DNA of 27,332 nucleotides from Flavonifractor avicola (GTDB lineage: Bacteria > Bacillota > Clostridia > Oscillospirales > Oscillospiraceae), in NCBI GenBank assembly GCA_019116915.1, contig DXAS01000032.1, forward strand, positions 1-27,332, given 5' to 3'. Below the pieces are notes generated by a model. The model made no database searches and was not told the DNA's origin. It saw nothing but the letters and a program-made list of their open reading frames with translations. A program made the position numbers and the translations under genes. Below, one piece after another: positions 1 to 8,288 of the stretch. The number at the start of each line of letters is the position of its first letter. Within the stretch, counting starts at the first letter, position 1.

Positions 1-1
1 C

Positions 2-937
2 ATCGCCTACCTGGAGAAGCTGCGCTCCACCCTGCAATACCTGGGTGTGTCCGACTGCAAGATGCAGGAGGGCTCCCTGCGGTGCGACGTGAACCTGTCG
101 GTGCGTCCCGCCGGGTCCACAGAGTTCGGCACCCGCACCGAGATGAAGAACCTGAACTCCTTCAAGGCCATCTCCCGGGCCATCGCCTATGAGGCCCGGC
201 GGCAGATCGAGCTCATTGAGGAAGGCAAGCAGGTGGTCCAGGAGACCCGCCGCTGGGACGAGAACAAGGACGCCACTTACGCCATGCGCTCCAAGGAGAA
301 CGCCCAGGATTACCGTTACTTCCCCGAGCCGGACATTCCGCCGCTGGAGCTGTCCGACAAATATATCGAAGGACTCCGGGCCGCCCAGCCCGAGCTGGCC
401 GAGGCCAAGCGGGCCCGCTATCAGGCCGACTGGGGACTGCCCGCCTACGACGCTGAGATGCTCACCTCCCAGAAGGCTCTGGCTGACTTTTTTGAAGAAG
501 TAGTTGCCCTGGGAGCCGATGCCAAGCAGGCCTCCAACTGGGTCATGGGTCAGGTTATGGGCCAACTGTCCGCCCACGGCCTGGAGGCCAAGGACATGAA
601 GCTAACCCCCGCCACTCTGGCCAAGCTCATCGCTCTGGTTCAAGATGGCAAGCTCAACCGCAACACCGCCGTCAAGGTCTTTGAAGCGGTCTTTGCCGAC
701 AACGGCGACGTGGATGCTTATATTAAGGAACATGGTCTGGCCCAGGTGTCCGACGCCGGGCTGGTGACCGCCGTGGTGGAACAGGTGCTGGCCGCCAACC
801 AGAAGTCGGTGGAGGACTTCAAATCCGGCAAGGAGAAGGCCTTCGGCTTCCTGGTGGGCCAGGTCATGCGGCAGCTCAAGGGCCAGGCCGCCCCGGCGGT
901 GGTCAACCAGGTGCTGCGGGAAAAGCTGTCCCAGTAA
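2..937 (+). CDS. gatB: Asp-tRNA(Asn)/Glu-tRNA(Gln) amidotransferase subunit B, 5' truncated
   Basis: GatB is the kinase/amidotransferase subunit of GatCAB, which converts mischarged Glu-tRNA(Gln) or Asp-tRNA(Asn) to the amidated form in the cytoplasm. The reading frame is already open at base 2, so the start lies outside the window; about 311 C-terminal residues are present. The visible part opens with the end of the catalytic cradle (EGSLRCDVNLSVRP, then GTRTEMKNLNSF), continues with ETRRWDE and the YRYFPEPDIPPL stretch typical of GatB, and ends with the helical and YqeY-like tail (GFLVGQVMRQLKGQA), which contacts tRNA. The stop is TAA. In most Firmicutes gatB is the last gene of gatCAB, which fits the promoter for the next gene starting only 13 bases downstream. 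Identification is secure. Confidence 0.97.
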   Translation: MAYLEKLRSTLQYLGVSDCKMQEGSLRCDVNLSVRPAGSTEFGTRTEMKNLNSFKAISRAIAYEARRQIELIEEGKQVVQETRRWDENKDATYAMRSKENAQDYRYFPEPDIPPLELSDKYIEGLRAAQPELAEAKRARYQADWGLPAYDAEMLTSQKALADFFEEVVALGADAKQASNWVMGQVMGQLSAHGLEAKDMKLTPATLAKLIALVQDGKLNRNTAVKVFEAVFADNGDVDAYIKEHGLAQVSDAGLVTAVVEQVLAANQKSVEDFKSGKEKAFGFLVGQVMRQLKGQAAPAVVNQVLREKLSQ

Positions 938-950
938 CGCGCCTCACACC

Positions 951-979
951 TTGACAGGATTCCGCTCTTCTGGTATGCT
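951..979 (+). promoter_or_regulatory. Sigma-A promoter for the MATE leader and gene
   Basis: TTGACA at 951-956 and TATGCT at 974-979 are separated by exactly 17 bases, a near-consensus vegetative promoter. It sits just past the gatB stop. The predicted transcript starts near 986, giving a leader of about 125 nt before the MATE start at 1112. Confidence 0.8.
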
Positions 980-997
980 CTTATCCACAAGTAAACC

Positions 998-1042
998 ATG
1001 TGCATGACGCCCGTCACCGGATGGGCGAGGCAACGTGCCTGA
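998..1042 (+). CDS. Possible 14-residue leader peptide in the MATE leader
   Basis: A short reading frame begins with ATG at 998, about 12 nt after the predicted transcript start, and reads MCMTPVTGWARQRA before TGA at 1040-1042. Its last codons and its stop lie inside the 5' arm of the terminator hairpin at 1032-1051. A ribosome finishing or stalling here would therefore keep that hairpin from forming. There is no good Shine-Dalgarno sequence upstream, so translation would have to start on a very short or effectively leaderless 5' end. This is an inference from position, and the reading frame could be fortuitous. Confidence 0.35.
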   Translation: MCMTPVTGWARQRA

Positions 1043-1089
1043 GTATATTCCGTAGGTCTTTGAAGGAATATACTCAGGCACGTTTTTCA
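1032..1089 (+). terminator. Intrinsic terminator / attenuator in the MATE leader
   Basis: Bases 1032-1051 and 1065-1084 are perfect reverse complements (20 bp, 13-nt loop), and the 3' arm runs into TTTTTC. It lies downstream of the 951-979 promoter and 23 bases upstream of the MATE ATG, so it would stop transcripts before the gene. An 8-bp hairpin with one G-T pair precedes it (1008-1015 with 1020-1027, loop ACCG). A small alternative stem, GGCA/TGCC at 1029-1039, competes with the base of the terminator. Alternatively it is simply the gatB terminator, but the promoter upstream of it argues for conditional read-through into the efflux gene. Confidence 0.85.
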
Positions 1090-1111
1090 TTTGCACCCGG
1101 GAGGACAAACC

Positions 1112-2413
1112 ATGCGGCGGACTTTTTTCAAGTACATCTCCTTAAATATGCTGGGAGCCCTTGGGCTGTCCGGCTACATTATGGCGGACACCTTTTTTGT
1201 GGCCAACCGGCTGGGCTCCGACGGGCTGGCGGCCCTCAATCTGGCTATTCCCATTTTCGGGCTCATCAACGGACTGGGCATCCTGCTGGGCATCGGGGGC
1301 GCCACCCGCTACTCCATCTGCCGGTATCAGGGGGATAAAGATCGGGCCAACCGCACCTTTACCTTGTCCCTGCTCACCGGGCTGGGGCTGGGGATCATCC
1401 TGGCTCTGCTGGGAGCCTTCTGTGCCCGGCCCATTGCCCTGCTGCTGGGCGCCAACACAGACACACTGCCTCTGTGCACTGTCTATCTGCGCACGGTACT
1501 CCTCTTCTCTCCCTGTTTTCTCCTCAACCATGTGATGGTGTGCTTTGTCCGCAATGACGGCAATCCCAAGCTGGCCATGACCGCCATGCTCACCGGCAGT
1601 CTGGCCAACATCGCCCTGGACTACCTCTTCCTCTATCCTTTAAATATGAGTATTTTCGGGGCAGCTCTGGCCACCGGCACCGCTCCGGTAATCGGGCTGT
1701 GTCTCTCCTCTCTCCACAGCCTCACTGGTCGGAATCAGTACCGGCCGAGCCGGCCCGCGGCCCCGGTCCGGTCCCTGGCCGACGTGGCAGGCCTGGGCAG
1801 CGCCGCCTTTCTCAATGAGTTTACCTCCTGCATGGTGCTGGCTCTCTATAACGCCCTGATGCTCCGGGCTGCCGGTACGGTTGGGGTGGCAGCCTACGGC
1901 GTGGTGGCCAATCTGGCGCTCATGGCTCTGGCTCTGTTTACCGGCCTGTCCCAGGGGGCCCAGCCTCTCATCAGTCAGTCCTACGGTCGGGGAGACCATC
2001 ACACCGTCCGTCAGCTTTGCCGTCTGGCCCTGCTGGTCTCCTGTCTGGTGGGTCTGGCCTTGGCCCTCATCGCTCAATTCGGGGCCGAACCCCTGGCAGC
2101 CCTGTTCAACCGGGATGGCGACCCGGAACTGGCCCGGCTGGCAGTAAGCGGGCTGCGGATCTATTTCTGGGGCTTTCTCTTTGCCGGACCCAACATTATT
2201 GCCGCCTCCTTTCTGGGTGCTGTGGAGCAGCCCCGTGCCTCCTTTCTCCTGTCCCTGTTCCGGGGCGGCGTAGGCATTGCCGCGCTGGTACTTTTGCTGG
2301 CATGGCTGCTGGGCGTCACCGGGATCTGGCTGGCTTTCCCGGTCACAGAGCTGCTTACCCTCTTTCTGGCTCTGGGTGTCAGCCGCAGGGTCCTTCGTAC
2401 TCCACTATCTTAA
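1112..2413 (+). CDS. MATE family multidrug efflux transporter
   Basis: A 433-residue polytopic membrane protein of the multidrug and toxin extrusion family, which exports cationic drugs or metabolites in exchange for Na+ or H+. About twelve hydrophobic segments fill the whole length, with no extra domain. The N-terminus (MRRTFFKYISLNMLG, then YIMADTFFVANRLG) and the mid-protein repeat (AAFLNEFTSCMVLALYN, then VAAYGVVANLAL and FTGLSQGAQPLISQSYG) are typical MATE motifs. The ATG at 1112 is chosen over a TTG at 1091 because GGGAGG at 1099-1104 lies 7 nt upstream of it. The gene is alone in its transcription unit, behind an attenuator-like leader and ahead of a strong terminator. The family is clear; the substrate cannot be read from the sequence. 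Confidence 0.95.
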   Translation: MRRTFFKYISLNMLGALGLSGYIMADTFFVANRLGSDGLAALNLAIPIFGLINGLGILLGIGGATRYSICRYQGDKDRANRTFTLSLLTGLGLGIILALLGAFCARPIALLLGANTDTLPLCTVYLRTVLLFSPCFLLNHVMVCFVRNDGNPKLAMTAMLTGSLANIALDYLFLYPLNMSIFGAALATGTAPVIGLCLSSLHSLTGRNQYRPSRPAAPVRSLADVAGLGSAAFLNEFTSCMVLALYNALMLRAAGTVGVAAYGVVANLALMALALFTGLSQGAQPLISQSYGRGDHHTVRQLCRLALLVSCLVGLALALIAQFGAEPLAALFNRDGDPELARLAVSGLRIYFWGFLFAGPNIIAASFLGAVEQPRASFLLSLFRGGVGIAALVLLLAWLLGVTGIWLAFPVTELLTLFLALGVSRRVLRTPLS

Positions 2414-2419
2414 TAAAAC

Positions 2420-2463
2420 AAACTCCCCCCGGTTCAGCTCAAAGGTTGAACCGGGGGGAGTTT
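2420..2463. terminator. Bidirectional terminator between MATE and Na/Pi genes
   Basis: A 17-bp perfect stem (2420-2436 with 2447-2463, 10-nt loop) has a T-rich 3' flank on the + strand and an A-rich flank before it, so it can end transcription of both convergent genes. Confidence 0.9.
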
Positions 2464-2472
2464 TGGTTTGGT

Positions 2473-4131
2473 TTAAACGCCGGTGGCGTCGGAGGAAATG
2501 GAGGCCCGCTCCTGAGCAATGTTCAGGGCGTGGTCGCCAATCCGTTCAAAGTCGGTGAGCAGCTCGGAGAAGATAATGCAGGCCTCGTCGGAGCAAGAAC
2601 CCTTCCGCATCCGCTTGAGCTGGTTGCGGCGGTATTCCTCAGTCATGTCGTCCATCCGCTGCTCCAGGGCGGACACCTTGGTCAGCCACTTAGTGGGATC
2701 GGTAACCTCCTGCTGGAGGAGATCCAGGGCCTCCAGGCTGACCTGCTCCATCCGCTTAATCTCTTCCCGGGCCTCGGGAGAGAATTGGATGTTCTTATCA
2801 TGCATCATCTGGGTATACTCGCAGATGTTCATGGCATGGTCGCCGATGCGCTCAATGTTGCCGGTGATCTTGAAGTAGGCGCTGACGGCGGTGGAATCCT
2901 GCTCGTTGGTCTCATGGACGATAACCTGGGAGATATACTGGGAGATCTCCTTATTCAGGTAGTCCAGATAGTCCTCGGTGGCCTCGGCACCTTCCATTTT
3001 CTTGGGGTCCACATCCAGCACCGCCTGGAAGCAGGTGGCGATGTTTTCCCGGGCCATCCCCAGCATCCGGTTCAGCTCCTGCCGCAGCTGGGTGATATAC
3101 ATGGCGGAGAAGCCGATGGGGTGCTCCTGCTTGGTGTGGGTAGGGTTGGGCACCAGATAGGCCAGGTGCATTCCCTCCTCGCCGCTCTCACTCCGGTCGG
3201 GCAGGATGAACATGGCCAGCTTCACCAGCCCGTTGCCGAGGGGCAACAGCAGAATGGTGGTGACAACGTTAAAGAGGGTGTGCATATTGGCGATCTGGGC
3301 CGCGGGGTAGGCGGGGGTCAGGCTCACCATAAAGTCGGTCAGCGGCGTCAGGATACACATGGTGGTAAAGAGCACCGTACCAAACAGGTTGAACATCAGG
3401 TGGATCACCGTAGTGCGCTTGGCGTTACGGCTGGTGCCAATGGAAGCAAGCACAGCGGTGATACAGGTGCCGATGTTCTGGCCAAACAGAACGAACACGG
3501 CGCTGTCCAGGCCGATGACTCCGCTGACCGCCAGGGCCTGAAGAATGCCCACAGAGGCGGAGGAGGACTGGATCAGTGCGGTAAAGAGGGTACCCACCAG
3601 AATACCGATCAGGGGATTGGAGAAGGTGCTGACCACATCCACGAAGGCGGGCCACTCCTGCAGGGGCTCCATGGAGGAGCTCATCATCTCCATGCCGATG
3701 AAGAGTACGCCCAGACCGGCCAGGATGTTGCCGTAGTGGTGGATCTGGGGTTTCTTCAGGAACACCACCATGGCCACACCCACAAAGGCGAACAGGGGTG
3801 CCATGGCGCCCACGTCCAGGGCGATGAGCTGGCCGGTAATGGTGGTACCGATATTGGCGCCCATAATGATCCACACAGCCTGCCGCAGGGTCATCATGCC
3901 GGAGTTAACGAAGCCCACCACCATGACTGTTGTGGCGGAAGAAGATTGGATCACCGCAGTGATCACCGCGCCCACCAGGACGCCAAGGAAACGGTTGGAA
4001 GTCAGTCGCTCAAGGATGCGCTTCATACGGTTGCCAGCTGCGGCCTCCAGGCCGGAACTCATCATCTGCATACCGTAGAGGAACAAGGCCAGGCCGCCCA
4101 GCAGCCCCAGAAGGATGCTTATGTTTCCCAC
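2473..4131 (-). CDS. Na/Pi cotransporter family protein with C-terminal PhoU-like domains
   Basis: A 552-residue protein of the NptA/YjbB type (PF02690), which couples Na+ flow to phosphate movement across the membrane. The N-terminal ~310 residues hold about eight membrane segments with two inverted repeats, each carrying the signature serine motif: QSSSATT at about 62-68 and QSSSAS at about 188-193. From about residue 335 to the end the protein is soluble and helical, with two PhoU-like repeats (KITGNIERIGDHAMNICEY and LLTDFERIGDHALNIAQE), usual for this family and thought to sense phosphate state. The start is GTG at 4131, supported by GAGGAG at 4139-4144. The gene has its own promoter (4189-4217) and shares a terminator with the convergent MATE gene. 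It is not next to pst genes here, so its role in uptake or export of phosphate is open. Confidence 0.95.
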   Translation of the reverse strand: MGNISILLGLLGGLALFLYGMQMMSSGLEAAAGNRMKRILERLTSNRFLGVLVGAVITAVIQSSSATTVMVVGFVNSGMMTLRQAVWIIMGANIGTTITGQLIALDVGAMAPLFAFVGVAMVVFLKKPQIHHYGNILAGLGVLFIGMEMMSSSMEPLQEWPAFVDVVSTFSNPLIGILVGTLFTALIQSSSASVGILQALAVSGVIGLDSAVFVLFGQNIGTCITAVLASIGTSRNAKRTTVIHLMFNLFGTVLFTTMCILTPLTDFMVSLTPAYPAAQIANMHTLFNVVTTILLLPLGNGLVKLAMFILPDRSESGEEGMHLAYLVPNPTHTKQEHPIGFSAMYITQLRQELNRMLGMARENIATCFQAVLDVDPKKMEGAEATEDYLDYLNKEISQYISQVIVHETNEQDSTAVSAYFKITGNIERIGDHAMNICEYTQMMHDKNIQFSPEAREEIKRMEQVSLEALDLLQQEVTDPTKWLTKVSALEQRMDDMTEEYRRNQLKRMRKGSCSDEACIIFSELLTDFERIGDHALNIAQERASISSDATGV

Positions 4132-4188
4132 GTTTTTTCTCCTCTTTTTTTATATTTCTTTTTCAGTTTCTTTACAATGTCCTGTCTA

Positions 4189-4217
4189 AGTATATCGAAT
4201 GTAAAGTTTGTCGTCAA
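4189..4217 (-). promoter_or_regulatory. Sigma-A promoter of the Na/Pi gene
   Basis: On the minus strand TTGACG (4212-4217) and TATACT (4189-4194) are 17 bases apart, about 58 bases upstream of the GTG start. Confidence 0.7.
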
Positions 4218-4305
4218 TGGGATTTTGTACGAAGTTTTGCTCCCTCTCTCCCTCTGCTCCGGCAGGTTTTTCCACTCATTTTATGGAAATTTAATGCCTG
4301 TTCAG

Positions 4306-4334
4306 TTGCCTTTTCCACCACTATGGGCTATACT
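4306..4334 (+). promoter_or_regulatory. Promoter of the membrane-anchored protein gene at 4396
   Basis: TTGCCT (4306-4311) and TATACT (4329-4334) are 17 bases apart and lie about 60 bases upstream of the ATG. It is divergent from the Na/Pi promoter in the same 264-base gap. Confidence 0.6.
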
Positions 4335-4395
4335 ACTTTTATCAGTCCCTTCTGATACTGAAAAAAATGTCGAATTGCCTAAAGGAGAAACGTTC

Positions 4396-6168
4396 ATGGA
4401 ACAGCAACCGGCCAAAAAGGCCCATGGGCCCAAAAGCAAGTCCGGAAAACTGGTGCTCTGTATTGTACTCACCATTTTGATCGGCTTGGTCTATTTCTAT
4501 GTGGCTCTGCCCCCTATCAATCCCCAGTCCGGCGATTTTTATGTCTTTATCGCCGTGTTGTGTATCGTATTTGTGGTCACCTCCATCCTCACCTCCGGCA
4601 TGGACCTGATCCGGGACGGCAGTGGGCCCAAGGACTACCTACGCTTCATCAAATCCCGCTGTCTGCCGGCCGGCATCCTGCTGCTGGTTCTCATCGCCAT
4701 CGGCATCGTGGGCACCCTCATTTCCCTGCCTATCTTCCGGGCCGGGGCCTACCGAGATCTGCTGACCGTGGAGGACGGCAACTTTGCCACTGACATCGCC
4801 GAGATCTCCTTCAACGAGATTCCCACCCTGGACGAGTCCTCCGCCGAATACCTCAGCGACCGCCAGATGGGTACCCTCAGCGATATGGTGAGTCAGTTTG
4901 AATATTCCTTTGACTCCACCCAGATCAACTACCAGGGCCGGCCTGTCCGCGTGGCCCCCATTGCCTACGCCGACTTGTTCAAATGGTTTACCAATCGAGG
5001 TACCGGTCTGCCCGCCTATGTGAGGGTGGACATGGTCACCCAGGAGGCCACGGTGGTCCGGCTGGAGGAGGGCATGAAATACTCCTTCTCCGAGCCTCTT
5101 AACCGCAACATCGAGCGCCACCTGCGCTTCAACTACCCCACCTTTATCTTTGGCACGCCCCAGTTTGAGATCGACGAGGAGGGCCGCCCCTACTGGATCG
5201 CTCCCCGCATCGTCAAGACCATCGGCCTGTTCGGCGGCGACGACATCCAGGGCGCGGTGCTGGTGGACGCCATCACCGGCGAATGCACCTACTATGAGCT
5301 GGCCAATATCCCCAGCTGGGTGGACAACGTGTTTACCCCCGAGCTGATTATGGAGCAGTACGACTACCACGGCACTCTGGTCAACGGCTTCATCAACTCC
5401 ATCTTCGGCCAGCGGGACGTGACCATCACCACCAGCGGCTCCAACTATATTGCCCTCAACGACGACGTTTATATGTACACCGGCGTTACCTCCGCCAATG
5501 CCGACCAGTCCAACCTGGGCTTCCTGCTGTCCAACCAGCGTACCAAGGAGACCAAGTTCTACTCCGCCCCCGGCGCCACCGAGGCGGCGGCCATGTCCTC
5601 CGCCGAGGGCGTGGTGCAGGACCTGAAATACACTGCCACCTTCCCCCTGCTGCTCAACATCGCCAACGAGCCCACCTATTTCATTCCCCTGAAGGACGCC
5701 ACCAATCTGGTGAAGAGCTACGCCATGGTCAACGTGGCCCAGTATCAGGTGGTGGCCACCGGTTCCACCGTGTCGGCCTGTGAGCAGGAGTATATCAAGC
5801 TGCTCAACAATAAGGGCATCACCACCCCGGATGAGACCCCCCGCACCGAGGTCTCCGGCGTGATCAGCGACATCCGCTCGGCAGTCATGGAGGGCAACTC
5901 CTACTACTTCATTCAGCTGGAGGGCGATCCCACCTACTACGCCATCTCTGCCGCTCAGAATCCCCTGGCTGTCATTCTCAATGTGGGCGACCAGGTGACC
6001 ATCCAGCACACCCCCGCCATTGACGGGGAGACCTCCTCTATTCTGGATGGCTCCACCATCACTCTGGACGGAGCGGCCCAGCCCGCTCCCTCGCCGATCG
6101 TCACTCCCGCACCCCAGGAGGAGACCGGTACCGGGGAAGCTTCTCCCTCCCCCGCTCCGGCGGAATAA
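4396..6168 (+). CDS. Conserved-looking membrane-anchored extracellular protein, function unknown
   Basis: I do not recognise this 590-residue protein. The ATG at 4396 is supported by AAAGGAG at 4381-4387; the frame stays open far upstream, but there it runs antisense to the Na/Pi gene. The N-terminus is basic (KKAHGPKSKSGK), followed by three clear hydrophobic segments at about 19-39, 49-68 and 92-114. The remaining ~470 residues are soluble and rich in beta-forming and acidic residues. They carry stretches such as NEIPTLDESSAEYLSDRQMG, PTFIFGTPQFEIDEEGRPYW and DDIQGAVLVDAITGECTYYE, the last reminiscent of secreted beta-repeat (PepSY-like) folds, but that is only a resemblance. The C-terminus is a Pro/Ser/Ala-rich tail (PSPIVTPAPQEETGTGEASP). 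A surface or trans-envelope role is inferred. The gene is a single transcription unit with its own promoter and terminator. Confidence 0.85.
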   Translation: MEQQPAKKAHGPKSKSGKLVLCIVLTILIGLVYFYVALPPINPQSGDFYVFIAVLCIVFVVTSILTSGMDLIRDGSGPKDYLRFIKSRCLPAGILLLVLIAIGIVGTLISLPIFRAGAYRDLLTVEDGNFATDIAEISFNEIPTLDESSAEYLSDRQMGTLSDMVSQFEYSFDSTQINYQGRPVRVAPIAYADLFKWFTNRGTGLPAYVRVDMVTQEATVVRLEEGMKYSFSEPLNRNIERHLRFNYPTFIFGTPQFEIDEEGRPYWIAPRIVKTIGLFGGDDIQGAVLVDAITGECTYYELANIPSWVDNVFTPELIMEQYDYHGTLVNGFINSIFGQRDVTITTSGSNYIALNDDVYMYTGVTSANADQSNLGFLLSNQRTKETKFYSAPGATEAAAMSSAEGVVQDLKYTATFPLLLNIANEPTYFIPLKDATNLVKSYAMVNVAQYQVVATGSTVSACEQEYIKLLNNKGITTPDETPRTEVSGVISDIRSAVMEGNSYYFIQLEGDPTYYAISAAQNPLAVILNVGDQVTIQHTPAIDGETSSILDGSTITLDGAAQPAPSPIVTPAPQEETGTGEASPSPAPAE

Positions 6169-6178
6169 GATTTCTACA

Positions 6179-6212
6179 AAAAGAGCACGCTGCTGATGCA
6201 GCGTGCTCTTTT
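6179..6212. terminator. Bidirectional terminator between the 4396 gene and the AGCS symporter
   Basis: Bases 6179-6193 and 6198-6212 form a perfect 15-bp stem with a TGAT loop, beginning with an A run and ending with a T run. Its right arm touches the stop codon of the convergent symporter gene. Confidence 0.9.
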
Positions 6213-7591
6213 CATGCCTGTTTGCTTTTCCATGCCCGCAGCAGGGCCAAAGCCTCCGGGGACAGCAGCAGCAGGGCGAACAGGTTGGGCAGTGCCATGA
6301 GCCCGTTGAAAATATCCGCCAGCTGCCACACCGCTGTTACGTCGGCTACACTGCCCCACACCAGCGCCCACAAAAATACCAGCCGGTAGATCCACCGCCA
6401 GCGGTTGGAGCCGCTCAGGTAGGCCAGCCCCCGCTCGCCATAGTAGCAGCACCCCAGGAGGGAGGTGAAGGCGAACAGCAGCAGGCATACCGACACAAAA
6501 ATTTCCCCAAAGGGACCGAATACGGTGGAAAACCCCGCCGCCGACAGGGGGGCGCCCAGCATCTCCGGCGTCACCTGCCCCTTTTGGATGGCGGCCAAAG
6601 CCTCCTCCGGTTGATAAACTCCGGTGGTAAGGATCACCAGCGCGGTAATGGAGCACACCACAATGGTAGCCACAAACACCTCAAAAATGCCCCACATCCC
6701 CTGCTCCGCCGGTTCTCTGGTGTCGGCGGCGGCGTGGGCAATGGAAGAGGAGCCCATGCCCGCCTCATTGGTAAATACCCCTCGGGCCACACCGTACCGC
6801 AGCGCCGCCGCCATGGAGTAGCCCGCGCCGCCCCCCAGGGCCGCCTTGGGGGTAAAAGCCCCCTCCACGATCTGTCTCAGCGCCCCGGGCAGGGCCTGGG
6901 CATGGCAGCAGAGTACCACCATCCCGCCGCCCACAAAGAGGAGGGCCATACAGGGCACCAGGGTCTCGCTCACCTTGCCGATGCGGCCAATGCCCCCTAC
7001 CACAACCGCTCCGGTGAGCAGAGCCACCACGATGCCCACTGCCAGCGGGTCCAGCCCAAAACCGGCATGGAGGGCAGCCGAGATGGAATTGGCCTGCACC
7101 ATATTGCCGCCCCCCAGGGAGGCGGCCACACAGCACAGGGCAAACAGGGTGGCCAAGGCGGGGCTCCCAAGCCCCTTTTCCATGTAGCACATGGGTCCGC
7201 CCTGCCAGCAGCCCTTCTCGTCCTTTTCCCGGTAGCGCACCGCCAGGATCTTTTCCACACAGCCGGTCATCATGCCCAGGAAAGCAGATACCCACATCCA
7301 GAATACCGCTCCCGGCCCGCCGTAAAAGATGGCGGTGGCCACTCCGGCGATGGAGCCTGTGCCAATGGTGGCCGCCAAAGCGGTGGACATGGCTTGAAGC
7401 TGAGTCAGCCCCCGCCCGGTACCTTTTCTGGCTTTTTTGCCCAGTGCCCCTGCCGTGGTCCTGAGCCACAGCCTGCAATGAATTACCTGAAAAAAACCGG
7501 TCCGCACCGACAGATACAGGCCCGTCACCAGAAACAGGCCCAGCAGCCACGGATTCCAGATCAGATCGGCCAGCCGCTCTAATCCGGTCAT
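6212..7591 (-). CDS. Alanine/glycine:cation symporter family protein (AGCS)
   Basis: A 459-residue Na+ (or H+) coupled amino-acid symporter of the AgcS/AlsT/DagA family (PF01235), full length, with about eleven membrane segments. Signature stretches are LQAMSTALAATIGTGSIAGV near residue 70, then YGGPGAVFWMWVSAFLGM, EKGCWQGGPMCYMEKGLG and FTNEAGMGSSSIAHAAADT. The ATG at 7591 follows a G-rich ribosome binding site (AAGGGGG). The stop overlaps the arm of the bidirectional terminator at 6179-6212. It lies 75 bases downstream of the pentapeptide-repeat gene on the same strand and I see no clear promoter in that gap, so co-transcription is likely. Substrate is presumed alanine or glycine from the family. 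Confidence 0.96.
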   Translation of the reverse strand: MTGLERLADLIWNPWLLGLFLVTGLYLSVRTGFFQVIHCRLWLRTTAGALGKKARKGTGRGLTQLQAMSTALAATIGTGSIAGVATAIFYGGPGAVFWMWVSAFLGMMTGCVEKILAVRYREKDEKGCWQGGPMCYMEKGLGSPALATLFALCCVAASLGGGNMVQANSISAALHAGFGLDPLAVGIVVALLTGAVVVGGIGRIGKVSETLVPCMALLFVGGGMVVLCCHAQALPGALRQIVEGAFTPKAALGGGAGYSMAAALRYGVARGVFTNEAGMGSSSIAHAAADTREPAEQGMWGIFEVFVATIVVCSITALVILTTGVYQPEEALAAIQKGQVTPEMLGAPLSAAGFSTVFGPFGEIFVSVCLLLFAFTSLLGCCYYGERGLAYLSGSNRWRWIYRLVFLWALVWGSVADVTAVWQLADIFNGLMALPNLFALLLLSPEALALLRAWKSKQA

Positions 7592-7666
7592 AGCCCCACC
7601 CCCTTGTCCCAGAGGTATGCGGACAGGGGCGGTTCCATGCCTGTATCTTGTCCGAAGCCGGAATGC

Positions 7667-8269
7667 TCAGAGCAGTTGTACCCCCAGCAGAGGGGCCAGA
7701 TCCACCGCCTGTGCCGGGTTGATCTTCAGCCCCCGCAGCTCCTGCAGGCTCTCTGACACGGTAATGCCCTGGATCTGGCAGTCGGACAGGTCCAGACCCT
7801 TCAGCGGAGTCCGGAAAAAATCCACCCCCTGAAAGTTGGACCCATGGGGCTCCAGGCCGCTTACCCGGGCCTCCGCCATGGAGGCCTCCCGCAAATCGCA
7901 GCCGGTCAGACTGACCCGGTTCCACAGGGATTTGGAAAAATTCCCATAACGAAAGCTGCTGTCGGCCACCGCACAGTCCTTCCAGCGGCTGGAGATCATC
8001 TTTACGCCGTCTCCCTTGCACCCGGACATCCGGCACTTGTTCCACACCGTATCCAGAAAGCTGCAGTTGGAAAAATCACAGCCGTCAAATTCCGACTGAT
8101 AAAAAGCCGCTTTGGAAAAATCGCACCGCTCAAAACGGCATTTATAGAACCGGATCCGGGTATACTCCAAGTGGGACAGATCCAGTCCCACAAGCTGTTC
8201 CTGTTCAATGGCCAGATCCTCCAGGTCCCGCTCTTCGGTTCTGGCCCAATGTAATTGCTGCACCAGCAT
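7667..8269 (-). CDS. Pentapeptide repeat-containing protein
   Basis: A 200-residue soluble protein made largely of five-residue repeats with a central aromatic or leucine residue, for example FYKCRFERCDFSKAAFYQSE and FDGCDFSNCSF around residues 40-70, and then GCDLREASMAEARVSGLEPH, GSNFQGVDFFRTPLKGLDLS. Such repeats fold into a right-handed square beta helix. Some members (Qnr, MfpA) bind DNA gyrase; most have no known role. The ATG at 8269 is preferred over the upstream open frame because AGGAGG lies 10 nt before it. Cysteine is frequent at repeat corners. A 12-bp hairpin lies just upstream of the ribosome binding site. Gene order places it between spo0A and the symporter; no functional link is evident. 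It is not close enough to Qnr by eye to claim gyrase protection. Confidence 0.9.
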   Translation of the reverse strand: MLVQQLHWARTEERDLEDLAIEQEQLVGLDLSHLEYTRIRFYKCRFERCDFSKAAFYQSEFDGCDFSNCSFLDTVWNKCRMSGCKGDGVKMISSRWKDCAVADSSFRYGNFSKSLWNRVSLTGCDLREASMAEARVSGLEPHGSNFQGVDFFRTPLKGLDLSDCQIQGITVSESLQELRGLKINPAQAVDLAPLLGVQLL

Positions 8270-8288
8270 GATGGTCACGCCTCCTAGG

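Noticed and set aside
1008..1027. Guanidine-II (mini-ykkC) riboswitch in the MATE leader
   Set aside because: That class needs two hairpins with ACGR loops. Here the first hairpin loop is ACCG and the second candidate is only a 4-bp stem, so the match fails.
2017..4395. Very long open frame on the + strand continuous with the gene at 4396
   Set aside because: It runs antisense to the well-supported Na/Pi gene, has repetitive His/Gly/Gln-rich translation typical of a GC-rich shadow frame, and the real start at 4396 has its own RBS and promoter.
7667..8269. Qnr/MfpA-type gyrase-protection protein
   Set aside because: The pentapeptide pattern is present but repeats are irregular and no Qnr-specific loops are recognisable; there is no resistance context beyond the distant MATE gene.
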